Shown: positions 15,302 to 27,258 of the stretch, piece by piece | Position numbering within the stretch: the stretch's first letter is position 1 | Layout of the letters: the number at the start of each line of letters is the position of its first letter | NCBI GenBank assembly: GCA_025454755.1 | Contig: JALONV010000015.1 | Location: 1-48,707, forward strand | Reading direction: 5' to 3' | DNA length: 48,707 nt | Source of the DNA: Bacteroidales bacterium | Lineage (GTDB): Bacteria; Bacteroidota; Bacteroidia; Bacteroidales; VadinHA17 | Translations under genes and position numbers: made by a program | Notes under the pieces: generated by a model | The model's database searches: none | Seen by the model: only the letters and a program-made list of their open reading frames with translations | What the model was told of the DNA's origin: nothing

Positions 15302-18300
15302 ATGCCATCAAAAAATACCGAAAGAATAAGTTTCGCCTCAAGGAAAAACCAGCTTGATTATCCTGATTTTCTTGAAGTTCAGTTGAAATCGTTCTGTGAG
15401 TTCTTCCAGCTTGGAACAACTCCCGAAAACAGGAAAAAGGAAGGACTCTACAAGGTCTTTACCGAAAATTTCCCGATTACAGACACAAGAAACAATTTCG
15501 TTCTTGAATTTCTGGACTATTATATCGACCCTCCGCGCTATACCATTGAAGAGTGCATAGAACGCGGCCTTACTTTCAGCGTTCCCCTGAAGGCTAAGCT
15601 GAAACTCTACTGTACCGATCCTGAACATGAGGATTTCGATACTGTTATTCAGGATGTCTACCTGGGAACTGTCCCTTATATGACCGAAAGAGGAACTTTC
15701 GTCATCAATGGCGCAGAAAGGGTCGTTGTGTCACAACTGCACAGATCCCCCGGCGTATTCTTCGGACAGAGCATACATGCGAACGGTACCAAACTCTATT
15801 CGGCACGTATTATCCCTTTCAAGGGTTCGTGGATCGAGTTTGCCACCGACATTAATAACGTGATGTATGCATACATCGACAGGAAGAAAAAGCTTCCTGT
15901 GACTACTCTTCTCCGCGCAATCGGTTTTGAGAGCGACAAAGAGATCCTCGAGATCTTCAATCTCGCTGAAGAACATAAAGTGTCAAAAACCAGCGTTAAG
16001 AAACTTGTCGGCCGCAAACTGGCTGCAAGGGTTCTCAAGACATGGGTTGAAGACTTTGTTGACGAAGATACAGGAGAGGTTGTTTCAATCGAAAGAAATG
16101 AAGTGATCCTCGACAGGGAACTCGTAATTGAACCTGAGCATGTCGACCTTATAGTCGACTCGGGAGCAAAGGCTATCCTTCTTCATAAGGAAGATGCAAG
16201 CCTGTCGGATTACGCAATAATATATAATACACTTCAGAAAGATCCCTGCAACTCTGAGAAAGAGGCCGTTATCTATATCTATCGCCAGCTTCGCAACGCT
16301 GAACCGCCCGATGAGGCAACCGCCCGCGACGTGATCGACAAGCTCTTCTTCTCCGACAAGAGATACGACCTTGGCGAAGTAGGCCGGTACAGGATCAATA
16401 AGAAACTGGGTCTTAATACTGAAATGTCTGTTAAGATCCTTACCAGGGAAGATATCATTAAGATCATCGGTTATCTTATCGAGCTTATCAACTCGAAAAC
16501 CGATATAGATGATATCGACCACCTGAGCAACAGAAGAGTACGCACCGTGGGTGAACAGCTTTATGCACAGTTTGGCGTTGGCCTTGCCCGTATGGCACGT
16601 ACAATCCGTGAAAGAATGAATGTAAGGGATAACGAGGTCTTTACACCTGTCGATCTTATTAATTCAAAAACTCTTTCATCAGTTATCAACTCATTCTTCG
16701 GTACGAACCAGCTCTCGCAGTTCATGGACCAGACCAATCCGCTGGCAGAGATGACACACAAACGTCGTATGTCGGCCCTCGGACCCGGTGGCCTTTCGCG
16801 CGAGAGAGCAGGTTTCGAAGTCAGGGACGTTCACTATACACACTATGGCCGTCTCTGTCCTATCGAAACACCTGAAGGACCAAATATCGGTCTTATTTCT
16901 TCACTCTGCGTATATGCAAAGATCAATGACCTCGGCTTTATCGAAACTCCTTACCTGAAAGTTAACAACGGACAGGTAGATTTCAGCAGGGATGGAATAG
17001 TATGGATGAGCGCTGAAGAAGAAGAAGAGAAAATGATCGCCCAGGCAAATGCCCCGCTGAAAAAGGACGGACATTTTGAAGATCCAAGGGCAAAATGCAG
17101 ATACGAAGCCGATTACCCGATTGAGGAAGTCAAGAAGATCGACTTCATGGATGTGGCTCCTAACCAGATCGCATCAATAGCTGCATCGCTGATCCCGTTC
17201 CTCGAACATGACGATGCCAACAGGGCGCTCATGGGCTCAAACATGATGCGACAGGCAGTTCCTCTTATAAATCCGCAGACTGCTATCGTGGGAACAGGCC
17301 TCGAGGCACAGGTGATCAGGGACAGCCGTATATTGTATGTTGCTGAAGGTGATGGTGTTGTTGAATATGTCGATTCAAATGAGATTGTCGTAAGATATAC
17401 CCGCACTGATGAGGAAAAATTCGTCAGCTTCGACGATGATACAAAACGTTACGTTCTTCCTAAGTATAAAAAGACAAACCAGAATACCTGCATAAACCTG
17501 GTACCCATTGTCAAGAAGGGCGAAAAGGTTAAAAAGGGACAGGTGCTTACCGAAGGTTATGGAACAAAGAGGGGCGAACTTGCACTTGGGAGAAACCTGA
17601 AGGTTGCATTCATGCCCTGGAAAGGTTACAACTTCGAGGATGCTATTGTGATCTCCGAGAAGGTCGTTGAGGAAGACATGTTCACATCTGTTCATATCGA
17701 TGAGTATCTTCTTGAAGTACGCGATACCAAACGCGGCCTTGAGGAACTGACATCAGATATTCCGAACGTAAGCGAGGAAGCTACAAAGAACCTCGATGAG
17801 AATGGACTCATAAGGATCGGCGCACGCATCAGGCCGGGAGATATCCTTATAGGGAAGATCACTCCGAAAGGCGAATCAGATCCGTCACCGGAGGAAAAAC
17901 TCCTTCGCGCAATCTTCGGCGATAAGGCCGGCGATGTGAAAGATGCATCACTGAAGGCAGGGCCTTCCCTCGAAGGTGTTGTGATAGACAAGAAACTGTT
18001 CACAAGGGCTATCAAAGACAGGAAAGCGAAAGCAAGCGAAAAACCACATCTCGATAAGATCGAAAATGAATTCAACAAAAACTTTGAAAATATTAAGTCG
18101 AGGCTTGTCGACAAAATTTTCATCCTTGTCAACGGCAAAACATCACAGGGTGTCAAGGATTATCTTAACGTTGATGTCATTCCAAAGGGCAGTAAATTCA
18201 CACTTAAACAGCTGCAGGAGGTCGATTTTCTGAATGTCAATCCAAACAAATGGACCACTGACAAGAAGAAGAACGACAGCATTAAACAGCTCCTTCATAA

Positions 18301-19111
18301 CTATATCATAAAATACAAAGAGATCGACGGTAACTACAAACGCAAGAAGTATAACCTGACAATAGGCGATGAACTTCCTGCAGGTATTGTACGTTTGGCC
18401 AAAGTATATATTGCCAAGAAGAGAAAGGTAAAAGTCGGAGACAAGATGGCAGGACGCCATGGTAACAAGGGTATTGTTGCCAAAATCGTTCGCCAGGAAG
18501 ATATGCCGTTCCTTGAGGACGGAACTCCTGTTGATATCGTTCTCAATCCGCTTGGTGTGCCTTCACGTATGAACCTCGGACAGATCTATGAAACTGTCCT
18601 TGGCTGGGCCGGACAGAAACTCGGACTTCTTTTCTCTACGCCGATCTTCGATGGCGCTACCATTGACCAGATAACCGAGTATACAGAAAAAGCCGAACTG
18701 CCCAAGTATGGTAAAACATATCTCTATGACGGAGGAACAGGCGAAAGATTCGACCAGCCTGCAACCGTCGGTATGATCTATATGCTCAAGCTTGGTCACA
18801 TGGTTGACGACAAGATGCATGCACGTTCAATCGGTCCGTATTCACTCATCACACAGCAGCCTCTCGGAGGAAAAGCACAATTCGGAGGACAGCGTTTTGG
18901 TGAAATGGAAGTATGGGCTCTTGAGGCATTTGGAGCTGCACATATTCTTCAGGAGATACTTACGATAAAATCTGACGATGTTGTCGGACGTGCAAAAGCT
19001 TATGAAGCCATCGTTAAAGGTGAACCGATGCCACAGGCAGGTATACCTGAATCGCTGAACGTGCTGCTGCACGAATTGAGAGGTCTTGGCCTGAGTGTAA
19101 TACTCGACTGA
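15302..19111 (+). CDS. rpoB: RNA polymerase subunit beta
   Basis: 1269 residues, complete. The rifampicin-binding region is of the sensitive type ([40 protein letters not shown]), and the C terminus has the clamp-connecting [24 protein letters not shown]. It forms the catalytic core of RNA polymerase with RpoC. Starts 99 bases after rplL, beyond the attenuator-like hairpin, and ends 48 bases before rpoC. No insertions or losses were noticed. Confidence 0.97.
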   Translation: MPSKNTERISFASRKNQLDYPDFLEVQLKSFCEFFQLGTTPENRKKEGLYKVFTENFPITDTRNNFVLEFLDYYIDPPRYTIEECIERGLTFSVPLKAKLKLYCTDPEHEDFDTVIQDVYLGTVPYMTERGTFVINGAERVVVSQLHRSPGVFFGQSIHANGTKLYSARIIPFKGSWIEFATDINNVMYAYIDRKKKLPVTTLLRAIGFESDKEILEIFNLAEEHKVSKTSVKKLVGRKLAARVLKTWVEDFVDEDTGEVVSIERNEVILDRELVIEPEHVDLIVDSGAKAILLHKEDASLSDYAIIYNTLQKDPCNSEKEAVIYIYRQLRNAEPPDEATARDVIDKLFFSDKRYDLGEVGRYRINKKLGLNTEMSVKILTREDIIKIIGYLIELINSKTDIDDIDHLSNRRVRTVGEQLYAQFGVGLARMARTIRERMNVRDNEVFTPVDLINSKTLSSVINSFFGTNQLSQFMDQTNPLAEMTHKRRMSALGPGGLSRERAGFEVRDVHYTHYGRLCPIETPEGPNIGLISSLCVYAKINDLGFIETPYLKVNNGQVDFSRDGIVWMSAEEEEEKMIAQANAPLKKDGHFEDPRAKCRYEADYPIEEVKKIDFMDVAPNQIASIAASLIPFLEHDDANRALMGSNMMRQAVPLINPQTAIVGTGLEAQVIRDSRILYVAEGDGVVEYVDSNEIVVRYTRTDEEKFVSFDDDTKRYVLPKYKKTNQNTCINLVPIVKKGEKVKKGQVLTEGYGTKRGELALGRNLKVAFMPWKGYNFEDAIVISEKVVEEDMFTSVHIDEYLLEVRDTKRGLEELTSDIPNVSEEATKNLDENGLIRIGARIRPGDILIGKITPKGESDPSPEEKLLRAIFGDKAGDVKDASLKAGPSLEGVVIDKKLFTRAIKDRKAKASEKPHLDKIENEFNKNFENIKSRLVDKIFILVNGKTSQGVKDYLNVDVIPKGSKFTLKQLQEVDFLNVNPNKWTTDKKKNDSIKQLLHNYIIKYKEIDGNYKRKKYNLTIGDELPAGIVRLAKVYIAKKRKVKVGDKMAGRHGNKGIVAKIVRQEDMPFLEDGTPVDIVLNPLGVPSRMNLGQIYETVLGWAGQKLGLLFSTPIFDGATIDQITEYTEKAELPKYGKTYLYDGGTGERFDQPATVGMIYMLKLGHMVDDKMHARSIGPYSLITQQPLGGKAQFGGQRFGEMEVWALEAFGAAHILQEILTIKSDDVVGRAKAYEAIVKGEPMPQAGIPESLNVLLHELRGLGLSVILD

Positions 19112-19159
19112 GACCCTGTTGGGATTTTTTAATTAATTGAATAAGAAAAAATTCAGTAT

Positions 19160-22100
19160 ATGTCATTCAGAAGAGATAACAAAACAAAAACCAGTTACTC
19201 AAAGATCTCAATAGGTCTTGCTTCGCCTGAAGAGATACTCGATCGCTCAAGCGGCGAAGTGCTGAAGCCTGAAACAATAAACTACCGTACCTATAAACCT
19301 GAGCGCGATGGTCTGTTCTGCGAGAGGATATTTGGTCCGGTTAAGGATTACGAATGCCACTGCGGAAAATATAAGAGAATCCGTTACAAGGGCATCGTAT
19401 GCGATCGTTGCGGTGTTGAAGTTACAGAGAAAAAGGTGCGTCGCGAAAGGATGGGACATATATCTCTTGTCGTTCCGGTTGCTCATATCTGGTACTTCAG
19501 GTCACTGCCCAACAAGATCGGATACCTCCTCGGACTTCCGACTAAAAAACTTGATTCAATAATCTACTACGAAAGATACGTTGTCATCAATCCCGGGATA
19601 AAGGCGGCAGATGGTGTAAAACAGTTTGATTTTCTTACGGAGGAGGAATACCTTGAGATCACAGAATCTCTTCCAAAGGAGAACCAGTATCTTGACGATA
19701 CTCATCCCGACAAGTTCATTGCAGATATGGGCGCTGAAGCTCTTTACAGGCTTCTCGGCCGTCTCGACCTCGACGAAATGTCATACTCGCTCCGTCACAG
19801 GGCAAACACTGAAACCTCACAGCAGCGTAAGAATGAAGCTCTCAAGCGTCTGCAGGTAGTCGAGGCTTTCAGGGATTCGAAGCATGTAAATAAGCCTGAA
19901 TGGATGATAATTAAGGTTGTGCCTGTCATTCCTCCGGAACTGAGACCGCTCGTTCCTCTTGATGGCGGCCGTTTTGCTACCAGCGACCTTAACGACCTCT
20001 ACAGGCGTGTAATAATAAGGAATAACCGTCTGAAAAGACTTATCGAGATAAAAGCTCCCGAAGTAATTCTCCGCAATGAGAAACGTATGCTCCAGGAAGC
20101 AGTCGACTCACTTTTCGACAATTCAAGAAAAGCAAACGCTGTTAAGACAGACGCCAACCGACCTCTTAAATCTCTGAGCGACAGCCTTAAAGGCAAACAG
20201 GGAAGATTCCGTCAGAACCTTCTCGGTAAAAGGGTTGACTATTCGGCACGATCGGTTATTGTTGTCGGTCCTGAACTTTATCTTCATGAATGCGGTCTGC
20301 CAAAAGACATGGCTGCTGAATTATACAAGCCTTTCATTATTCGCAAACTTATTGAACGCGGTATTGTCAAAACAGTAAAATCAGCCAAGAAGATCGTCGA
20401 CAGGAAAGATCCTGTTGTCTGGGATATACTTGAAAATGTGCTGAAGGGACACCCAGTACTGTTAAACCGTGCTCCTACACTTCACAGGCTTGGCATCCAG
20501 GCGTTCCAGCCGAAGCTTATAGAAGGAAAGGCTATCCAGCTTCACCCGCTCGTGTGTACAGCATTCAACGCTGACTTCGACGGTGACCAGATGGCTGTAC
20601 ATCTTCCTCTCGGAAACAGCGCAATCCTTGAGGCACAGATGCTTATGCTGGCATCTCATAATATTCTCAATCCTGCCAATGGTGCGCCGATCACAGTTCC
20701 TTCACAGGACATGGTTCTCGGACTCTACTACATTACAAAAGGCAGGAAGAGCACTGAAGACGACAAAGTACGCGGTGAAGGCCTGACATTCTATTCACCG
20801 GAAGAAGTTACCATCGCTTATAATGAAGGACAAATAGACCTGCATGCAATTATCAGGGTGAAAGTCAACGACAGGATCGATGGCGAATTCGTCAACCATA
20901 TAATTGAGACTACCGTTGGACGTGTGATCTTCAACCAGTATGTACCTGAAGAGGTGGGCTTTATCAATGAGATCCTTACCAAGAAATCTCTGAGGGATAT
21001 CATCGGGCGTGTTCTGAAGCTTTCAGGAATGGCAAAAACTGCCGATTTCCTGGATGCGATAAAGAACCTTGGATTCATTTCGGCATTCAAGGGCGGTTTG
21101 TCATTTAACCTTGATGATGTTATCATCCCTGAGGAGAAAACCAAATTGGTTACCGAGGGTTATGAGCAGGTCGAAGAGGTGCTGAACAATTACAGCATGG
21201 GTTTCATCACTAACAACGAACGCTATAACCAGATAATCGATATCTGGACTCACGTTAATGCAAGGCTGACACAGTCGCTCATGAAACAGCTCTCAAATGA
21301 CAAGCATGGATTCAATTCAGTATATATGATGCTTGACTCCGGAGCAAGAGGATCAAAAGAACAGATCCGCCAGCTGTCGGGGATGAGGGGACTTATGGCA
21401 AAACCACAGAAGTCGGGTTCTGCCGGTTCAGACATTATTGAGAACCCCATCCTTTCTAACTTCAAAGAGGGTCTGTCGGTTCTTGAATACTTCATTTCAA
21501 CACACGGTGCACGTAAAGGTCTTGCCGACACGGCTCTGAAAACAGCAGATGCCGGTTACCTTACACGCCGCCTTGTCGACGTTTCACAGGATGTTATCAT
21601 AAACGAGGAAGACTGCGGAACACTCAGAGGCCTTGTTGCAACTGCAATCAAGAAGAATGAGGAGGTTGTTGAATCTCTTTATGAAAGGATACTCGGACGA
21701 ACAACCGTCCATAATGTATATCATCCTCTCACCGGTGAGCTCATCGTGGAAGCCGGTCAGGAGCTGACAGAAGAACTTGCCAGGAAAATTGAGGATTCAC
21801 CGATTGAGCAGGTTGAAATACGTTCGGTGCTTACCTGCGAATCGAAAAAAGGAGTATGTGCAAAATGCTATGGCCGTAACCTTGCTACCGGACACATGGT
21901 GCAGAAAGGTGAGGCTACCGGTGTAATTGCTGCTCAGAGTATCGGAGAACCGGGTACGCAGCTTACCCTCCGTACTTTCCATGTTGGTGGTACTGCATCC
22001 AATATCACAACCGAATCGAGACTCGTTGCACGCTATGCAGGTATTGCAGAAATTGAAGAGTTGAGAGCAGTGCCGAAAAAAGATCCTGAAAAGGGCAATA

Positions 22101-23476
22101 TCGAAATCGTTATCGGTCGTCTTGCCGAATTAAGAATTATTGACAAAAAGACAGGGATTGCACTCACTACGCATACAATTCCCTATGGATCAAAGCTTTA
22201 TGTCAAGCCCGGACAGGAAATAGAAAAAGGCAAGCTGATCTGCGAATGGGATCCTTTCAATGCGGTTATCATTGCAGAGGTTGCCGGAAAGATCGGTTAT
22301 GATTATCTGATCGAAGGTATTACATTCCGCGAAGAGTCTGATGAACAGACCGGATTCAAGGAAAAAGTGATCATTGAAAGCAGGGATAAGACCAAGAACC
22401 CTGCTATAAAGATACTTGCACCTAAAGGCGGCGAAGAGCTGAAGCTCTATAACCTTCCGGTAGGTTCTCACCTGGTGGTGGAAACCAATAAATCAGTTGA
22501 AGCTGGCGAAGTTCTTGCAAAAATACCACGCGCAGTTGGTAAGTCGGGCGATATAACAGGTGGTCTGCCGAGGGTTACCGAACTGTTCGAGGCACGCAAC
22601 CCGTCGAATCCTGCAATTGTTTCTGAGATTGACGGTGAGGTTACATTCGGAAAGATAAAGAGAGGCAACAGGGAGATCACCATCAAGTCAAAAACCGATG
22701 AGATGAAGAAGTACCTGGTACCGCTTTCAAAACAAATACTTGTTCAGGAGAACGACTATGTGAAAGCCGGTATTCCTCTTTCCGATGGTGCAATCACTCC
22801 ATCTGATATCCTTGCAATCAAGGGGCCGACAAAGGTTCAGGAATATATTGTCAATGAGATCCAGGAAGTATATCGTCTTCAGGGTGTTAAGATAAATGAC
22901 AAGCATTTCGAGATTATTGTCCGCCAGATGATGCGCAAGGTTGAGATCGTGGATCCGGGTGATACAAAATTCCTTGAGCGTCAGGTTGTTGATAAGCTTG
23001 AGTTCATGGATGAGAACGACTGGATCTATGGAAAGAAAGTCATCATTGACGCTGGTGATTCACAGACACTTAAGCCTGGAATGATAGTTACCGCACGCAA
23101 GCTGAGGGATGATAACTCTGTTCTTAAGCGCAAGGACCTGAAGATAGTTGATTCCAGGGATGCTATTCCCGCAACATCGAGCCAGGTTCTTCAGGGTATT
23201 ACACGCGCAGCACTTCAGACAAACAGTTTCTTCTCAGCCGCTTCGTTCCAGGAGACAACCAAGGTGCTTAATGAAGCCGCAATACTTGGGAAAGTCGACA
23301 GACTCGAAGGACTGAAGGAAAACGTTATTGTTGGTCATCTTATTCCTGCAGGAACAGGACAACGTGAATATAACAGCATAATCGTCGGTTCACTTGAGGA
23401 ATATGAAAACCTTGTTGGCGGTAATCAGAGAGCTGAAGTTGAAGCAGAAGCAGAAGAGGCTGATTCGAAAAAATAA
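19160..23476 (+). CDS. rpoC: RNA polymerase subunit beta'
   Basis: 1438 residues, complete. N-terminal zinc-binding region (CHCGKY ... CDRCGVEV), the magnesium-chelating catalytic motif [12 protein letters not shown], the trigger-loop region ([18 protein letters not shown]) and the second zinc site ([14 protein letters not shown]). The C terminus is acidic ([11 protein letters not shown]). Forms the active site of RNA polymerase. Confidence 0.97.
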   Translation: MSFRRDNKTKTSYSKISIGLASPEEILDRSSGEVLKPETINYRTYKPERDGLFCERIFGPVKDYECHCGKYKRIRYKGIVCDRCGVEVTEKKVRRERMGHISLVVPVAHIWYFRSLPNKIGYLLGLPTKKLDSIIYYERYVVINPGIKAADGVKQFDFLTEEEYLEITESLPKENQYLDDTHPDKFIADMGAEALYRLLGRLDLDEMSYSLRHRANTETSQQRKNEALKRLQVVEAFRDSKHVNKPEWMIIKVVPVIPPELRPLVPLDGGRFATSDLNDLYRRVIIRNNRLKRLIEIKAPEVILRNEKRMLQEAVDSLFDNSRKANAVKTDANRPLKSLSDSLKGKQGRFRQNLLGKRVDYSARSVIVVGPELYLHECGLPKDMAAELYKPFIIRKLIERGIVKTVKSAKKIVDRKDPVVWDILENVLKGHPVLLNRAPTLHRLGIQAFQPKLIEGKAIQLHPLVCTAFNADFDGDQMAVHLPLGNSAILEAQMLMLASHNILNPANGAPITVPSQDMVLGLYYITKGRKSTEDDKVRGEGLTFYSPEEVTIAYNEGQIDLHAIIRVKVNDRIDGEFVNHIIETTVGRVIFNQYVPEEVGFINEILTKKSLRDIIGRVLKLSGMAKTADFLDAIKNLGFISAFKGGLSFNLDDVIIPEEKTKLVTEGYEQVEEVLNNYSMGFITNNERYNQIIDIWTHVNARLTQSLMKQLSNDKHGFNSVYMMLDSGARGSKEQIRQLSGMRGLMAKPQKSGSAGSDIIENPILSNFKEGLSVLEYFISTHGARKGLADTALKTADAGYLTRRLVDVSQDVIINEEDCGTLRGLVATAIKKNEEVVESLYERILGRTTVHNVYHPLTGELIVEAGQELTEELARKIEDSPIEQVEIRSVLTCESKKGVCAKCYGRNLATGHMVQKGEATGVIAAQSIGEPGTQLTLRTFHVGGTASNITTESRLVARYAGIAEIEELRAVPKKDPEKGNIEIVIGRLAELRIIDKKTGIALTTHTIPYGSKLYVKPGQEIEKGKLICEWDPFNAVIIAEVAGKIGYDYLIEGITFREESDEQTGFKEKVIIESRDKTKNPAIKILAPKGGEELKLYNLPVGSHLVVETNKSVEAGEVLAKIPRAVGKSGDITGGLPRVTELFEARNPSNPAIVSEIDGEVTFGKIKRGNREITIKSKTDEMKKYLVPLSKQILVQENDYVKAGIPLSDGAITPSDILAIKGPTKVQEYIVNEIQEVYRLQGVKINDKHFEIIVRQMMRKVEIVDPGDTKFLERQVVDKLEFMDENDWIYGKKVIIDAGDSQTLKPGMIVTARKLRDDNSVLKRKDLKIVDSRDAIPATSSQVLQGITRAALQTNSFFSAASFQETTKVLNEAAILGKVDRLEGLKENVIVGHLIPAGTGQREYNSIIVGSLEEYENLVGGNQRAEVEAEAEEADSKK

Positions 23477-23493
23477 TTTTAAAATCCAAAGCA

Positions 23494-23811
23494 ATGGCAG
23501 ATCCGAAAGAACAGAACCAGATCAGTATTGAACTGAATGAGGAAATTGCCCAGGGCATATATTCAAACCTGGCAGTTATAACTCACTCACCATCGGAATT
23601 CGTTATTGACTTTGTCCGGATAATGCCGGGCATTCCAAAAGCACAGGTAAAATCAAGGATAATACTGACACCTGAGCATGCAAAACGGCTTGTTTCTGCA
23701 TTGCAGGACAATATTTCCAAATATGAATCGGTTCACGGACCTATCAAGGAAGTAAAAGGATCAGGACCTGTCATGCCTCTGAGCTTCGGAGGCCCGACAG
23801 CCCAGGCCTGA
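23494..23811 (+). CDS. DUF3467 domain protein
   Basis: 105 residues, the usual gene after rpoC in Bacteroidota: ISIELNEEIAQGIYSNLAVITHSPSEFVIDFVRIMPG, then KSRIILTPEHAKRLVSALQDNISKYE. The function is not established; the constant position suggests a link to RNA polymerase or ribosome synthesis. It starts 17 bases after rpoC and is followed by a strong terminator, so it is the last gene of the superoperon. Confidence 0.88.
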   Translation: MADPKEQNQISIELNEEIAQGIYSNLAVITHSPSEFVIDFVRIMPGIPKAQVKSRIILTPEHAKRLVSALQDNISKYESVHGPIKEVKGSGPVMPLSFGGPTAQA

Positions 23812-23838
23812 AATAATGCCATAATAACTCCAATTCAA

Positions 23839-23880
23839 AGCCGTCAGAGAATATCCCTGGCGGCTTATTTTTATTTGTTT
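23839..23880 (+). terminator. Rho-independent terminator of the rpoBC operon
   Basis: AGCCGTCAG (23839-23847) pairs with CTGGCGGCT (23857-23865), including one G-T pair, followed directly by a T-rich tract (TTATTTTTATTTGTTT). Confidence 0.85.
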
Positions 23881-23909
23881 TGATTTCAACGAAATAAAAC
23901 CGTACTTTG
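23879..23909 (+). promoter_or_regulatory. Probable promoter for the 23945-27230 gene group
   Basis: TTTG (23879-23882), a 19-bp spacer and GTACTTTG (23902-23909); the TTTG half of the -7 element is intact and the TA half is not. It begins in the U tract of the rpoC terminator. Confidence 0.45.
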
Positions 23910-23944
23910 CATGTTAATATATATGCATATCTGACATTTAAGAG

Positions 23945-24343
23945 ATGAAAAGTTATACGACAGGCAAGATCCTGGTTGTTCTCAGTATACTGGCTGCTAT
24001 GATTTTCTACAACAGCTGCGATAAACAGGAGAAATGTGGTTGTGATGGAGATATACTGTTTTCTGTCGATAGCCTGGTTCTGGATTATTCCTCTTTTTAT
24101 ATATTGTCAGAGGGCGGTTCAATCAGCTTCCAGTTAGGATATGATACCTATGTTTTTTGTAATCCTGTGCAGATGTACCAGGAGTATCTAAAAATAGATC
24201 AGGGTACCAGGATTATTCTCTACGGTGATGTTTATTGGGATTGCAATTATATAACTCAATCAAGTCAATCTTCATATTACAATTATTATAAGTATTATAA
24301 TATCGATGTAACTAGAATGAAACCCTTAGATTACGGAAAATAG
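23945..24343 (+). CDS. Small lipoprotein of unknown function
   Basis: 132 residues. A signal sequence ends at a lipobox-like FYNSC (cysteine near residue 25), followed by a charged segment with CGCDG. The C-terminal half is rich in tyrosine (SSYYNYYKYYNIDVTRM). No family recognised. Ten bases separate it from the DUF2520 gene, so they may be co-transcribed, although a surface lipoprotein has no obvious link to it. Confidence 0.65.
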   Translation: MKSYTTGKILVVLSILAAMIFYNSCDKQEKCGCDGDILFSVDSLVLDYSSFYILSEGGSISFQLGYDTYVFCNPVQMYQEYLKIDQGTRIILYGDVYWDCNYITQSSQSSYYNYYKYYNIDVTRMKPLDYGK

Positions 24344-24352
24344 CAGGTTATC

Positions 24353-25132
24353 ATGAGTCAGTTCATCGTATCCTTTGCAGGTGCCGGAAGAGTCGCCGGA
24401 GCTCTCTGCGGGGAAATGTTCCGCTCAGGGATAAAAATCCATCAGATAGTTTCGGAATCAGGATCAGACGGACGACCACTCGCCAATGTCTGCAATGCTG
24501 AATGGTCGTCAGAACTTTCGTTTGATACATCTAACCAGGTTATAATAGTTGCTGTTCCCGACCATAAGCTCAAAGAAGTTCTTTCTTCTATCATCTGCCC
24601 TGCTGAGTGCGTTGTTGCTCATACTGCCGGCAGCTATGGGCTTGAAGTATTTCCTTCAACTTTAAGAAAAACCGGGGTGTTCTATCCTCTGCAAACCTTT
24701 TCAAAAGGAAGGAGTGTCAGCTTTAACAACCTTCCTTTTCTTACAGAGGCATCAGATGATGAAACAGGAAAGATACTTCATGACCTTGCCAGGTCAATAG
24801 GCGGGAAGGTTCATTTTATTGATCATGAGCAGAGGAAAGTGGTTCACCTTGCAGCCGTCTTTGTGAATAATTTTACGAATTACATGCTTGCTTCAGGAAG
24901 TGAAATTGCAGGCAGGGCAGGTCTCTCACTTGAGATTTTTGAGCCGTTGATCAGGGAAACTATTGCCAAAGCCCTTGAAAGCGGACCGGAAAAGTCACAA
25001 ACCGGACCGGCAATCAGAAATGATCATAACACTATTGAAATGCATCTGGAATTATTATCTTTCTCTCCTGAATTGCAGAAAATTTATAAAGAATTGACTG
25101 ATTCAATAATTAAGCATTATAATAAGCGCTGA
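24353..25132 (+). CDS. Rossmann-fold DUF2520 protein (F420/NADP-oxidoreductase-like)
   Basis: 259 residues. N-terminal Rossmann domain with GAGRVAGAL and VIIVAVPDHKL; C-terminal DUF2520 helical domain (HLAAVFVNNFTNYMLASGSEIAGRAGLS ... TGPAIRNDHNTIEMHLELL). It resembles 6-phosphogluconate/F420-dependent NADP oxidoreductases, but its substrate is unknown. It ends two bases before the KdsC-like gene and belongs to a tight operon with UbiA and Maf. Confidence 0.85.
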   Translation: MSQFIVSFAGAGRVAGALCGEMFRSGIKIHQIVSESGSDGRPLANVCNAEWSSELSFDTSNQVIIVAVPDHKLKEVLSSIICPAECVVAHTAGSYGLEVFPSTLRKTGVFYPLQTFSKGRSVSFNNLPFLTEASDDETGKILHDLARSIGGKVHFIDHEQRKVVHLAAVFVNNFTNYMLASGSEIAGRAGLSLEIFEPLIRETIAKALESGPEKSQTGPAIRNDHNTIEMHLELLSFSPELQKIYKELTDSIIKHYNKR

Positions 25133-25134
25133 TA

Positions 25135-25656
25135 ATGACAAACTTCAAGGAAGGACTTGCCGGGGTAAAGGCATTTATTTTCGATATCGACGGTGTTCTG
25201 TCGCTTCAGACTATAAGCCTGAATGCCTTCGGTGTGCCAAACAGGACCGTTAACCTGCGCGACGGATATGCATTGCAGCTTGCCGTTAAAAAAGGTTATC
25301 ATATTGGCATTATTTCCGGCAGCAATTCAAGAGATTACCTTAGAAGACTTAAACAACTAGGTGTCACTGATATCTTTCTGAACAGCAGGAACAAGCTTGA
25401 CCATTATAAGAATTTCAGAAAGAAATATGATCTGAAGGATTCTGAGATACTGTTCATGGGTGACGATATACCTGATTTTGAGGTGATGAAGAGAGCCGGC
25501 GTTCCGGTTTGTCCTTCTGATGCCGACAGCGAAATACGGCAGGTCTCCCTCTATATATCTGATAAAAAGGGAGGGGAAGGATGCGTCAGGGACGTTATTG
25601 AACAGGTGCTCAGACTGCATAATGACTGGATGGACTCGGATGCATTTTCCTGGTAA
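25135..25656 (+). CDS. KdsC-like HAD phosphatase
   Basis: 173 residues of the small cap-less HAD type. Motif I FDIDGVLS (nucleophile D17, D19), motif II in IISGSNS, motif III/IV lysine and LFMGDDIPDFEVM. These features fit 3-deoxy-D-manno-octulosonate-8-phosphate phosphatase, used in lipopolysaccharide core synthesis. Motif I has Ser-Leu where KdsC proteins usually read VLTDG, so activity on a different phosphate ester is possible. Tightly packed between the DUF2520 and UbiA genes. Confidence 0.78.
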   Translation: MTNFKEGLAGVKAFIFDIDGVLSLQTISLNAFGVPNRTVNLRDGYALQLAVKKGYHIGIISGSNSRDYLRRLKQLGVTDIFLNSRNKLDHYKNFRKKYDLKDSEILFMGDDIPDFEVMKRAGVPVCPSDADSEIRQVSLYISDKKGGEGCVRDVIEQVLRLHNDWMDSDAFSW

Positions 25657-25657
25657 T

Positions 25658-26653
25658 ATGAAAGAATTTTTAGATCTGATCAGGTGGAAAAACCTTCTTA
25701 TTGTGATCCTTACAATGGTCCTGATGAGATATTTTGTCATTGCGCCGCTTCTGAGCATGATATTGGTAAACCTTGTTCAGATACCTGACCATGCAGTTCA
25801 GATGACCCTCCAGCTCCCGTGGTACGATTTCCTGATTCTGGTAGCCGCAACAGTCTGCATCACAGCAGGAGGATATGTAATTAATGATTATTTCGACATA
25901 AGGACTGACCTGATTAACAGGGGCAAAGTAATTGTAGGAACGAGAATATCAAGACAGAAAGCGATGATGTGGCACTCGGTTTTCAACATTGCCGGAGTGG
26001 CTGCAGGATTCTATGTTTCTGCACGCGCCGGATATTTCTGGATGGGAATACTTTTTATTCTGGTATCGGGGTTGCTCTATTTCTATTCGGCAAGCTACAA
26101 GCGTCAGTTCCTTCTGGGAAATTTAATTGTTTCGGTACTTACAGCCATGGTACCGCTGCTGGTCATCTTTTATGAATGGCCTCCGGTCTACCATTATTAT
26201 ACTGTAAATGCAACCAGTATGCCCAGACTCGATTTCCTCTTCTTCTGGATAGGAGGTTTTGCACTGTTTGCTTTCCTGACGACACTTGCACGTGAGATCA
26301 TAAAAGATATAGAGGACTTTGAAGGCGATATGGCATATGGCCGCAATACCATTCCTGTTGTGACAGGCATCCCGGTTTCAAAGATTATAGCAATAAGCCT
26401 TGTGGCCATAACAATTATTCTGCTCTACCTTGTTTGGTTTTTCTATGTACATGACTGGATCACTGTTGTATATTTATCTGCTGCAATCGTCGCACCCCTG
26501 CTTTTTGTGATCTACCAGGTATCAGCCGGGATTGACAAAAAGCAGATCCATCGTGCCAGCAACATTATGAAGCTGGCAATGCTTACCGGCATCCTCTATT
26601 CGCTGGTCGTTAAAGCAATAATTACCTGGAATCTGATTGGAAATGCTGATTGA
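25658..26653 (+). CDS. UbiA-family prenyltransferase
   Basis: 331 residues, about nine membrane spans. First Asp-rich motif NDYFDIRTD and second motif DIEDFEGDMAYGRNTIPV bind the Mg-diphosphate of the prenyl donor. In Bacteroidota such proteins are commonly annotated as geranylgeranylglycerol-phosphate geranylgeranyltransferase-like; the acceptor cannot be told from sequence. The ATG at 25658 is chosen because it is one base after the preceding stop; a longer frame from 25520 would overlap the phosphatase gene by 137 bases. Overlaps maf by 11 bases. Confidence 0.83.
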   Translation: MKEFLDLIRWKNLLIVILTMVLMRYFVIAPLLSMILVNLVQIPDHAVQMTLQLPWYDFLILVAATVCITAGGYVINDYFDIRTDLINRGKVIVGTRISRQKAMMWHSVFNIAGVAAGFYVSARAGYFWMGILFILVSGLLYFYSASYKRQFLLGNLIVSVLTAMVPLLVIFYEWPPVYHYYTVNATSMPRLDFLFFWIGGFALFAFLTTLAREIIKDIEDFEGDMAYGRNTIPVVTGIPVSKIIAISLVAITIILLYLVWFFYVHDWITVVYLSAAIVAPLLFVIYQVSAGIDKKQIHRASNIMKLAMLTGILYSLVVKAIITWNLIGNAD

Positions 26654-27230
26654 CGACCTCAACAAGTACAGAATAATCCTTGCTTCCCGGTCCCCCAGGC
26701 GGCAGCAGCTGCTCAGGGAGCTGGGATTGAAATTCGATGTTGTCGTAAGGGATTTTAACGAAACATACCCAGACAGTCTCAGAGCTGAAGAGATTGCTGA
26801 ATACCTGTCTTCCATAAAAGCAGAGAATTTCAGGGGTGAAATATCAGATAATGAGATTGTTATTACCGCAGATACCATAGTATGGTGCAATGGCAGAGTA
26901 TTGGGGAAACCCGAAAATCACAATGATGCCCGGAACATGATAAGGCAGCTTTCAGGTGTCACTCATGAAGTGATAACCGGAGTAACTCTCTTTTCACTTA
27001 AGAAAAAGAATACATTCAGCGAGTCAACAAAAGTGACTTTTGAAAAACTGACCAACAGCGAGATTGATTTTTATATTGAACATTATAAACCTTACGATAA
27101 AGCGGGGGCATATGGAATCCAGGAATGGATTGGCGTTGCTGCCTGCAGCCGCATCGAAGGATCATATTTTAACGTTGTGGGATTGCCGGTGCAGAAATTG
27201 TACAGGGAACTGAAAGAGTTTCTAAGATAA
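26643..27230 (+). CDS. maf: Maf-family nucleotide pyrophosphatase
   Basis: 195 residues. Signature ASRSPRRQQLL near residue 14, VRDFNETYP, ITADTIV (catalytic Asp), GKPENHNDARNMIRQLSG and YDKAGAYGIQEW, the full Maf pattern. It hydrolyses dTTP/UTP or modified nucleotides and has been linked to septum inhibition. The ATG at 26643 is preferred over a TTG six bases upstream. The stop codon lies within the heptamer repeat at 27224. Confidence 0.9.
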   Translation: MLIDDLNKYRIILASRSPRRQQLLRELGLKFDVVVRDFNETYPDSLRAEEIAEYLSSIKAENFRGEISDNEIVITADTIVWCNGRVLGKPENHNDARNMIRQLSGVTHEVITGVTLFSLKKKNTFSESTKVTFEKLTNSEIDFYIEHYKPYDKAGAYGIQEWIGVAACSRIEGSYFNVVGLPVQKLYRELKEFLR

Positions 27231-27258
27231 AAGATAAAAGACAAAAGATAAAAGATGA
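27224..27258 (-). repeat. Heptamer tandem repeat spanning maf stop and peptidase start
   Basis: Five 7-bp units on the plus strand: AAGATAA, AAGATAA, AAGACAA, AAGATAA, AAGATGA. On the minus strand this is the TCTTNNN type also seen at 3841 and 44855. The array begins inside the last codons of maf and contains the ATG (27255) of the next gene. Confidence 0.85.

Noticed and set aside
15302-23476. Long antisense open frames within rpoB and rpoC
   Set aside because: They are shadows of the coding frames, with no recognisable domains or promoters.
25520-25657. N-terminal extension of the UbiA-family protein
   Set aside because: It overlaps the KdsC-like gene in another frame; an ATG one base after that gene's stop gives a normal UbiA N terminus.
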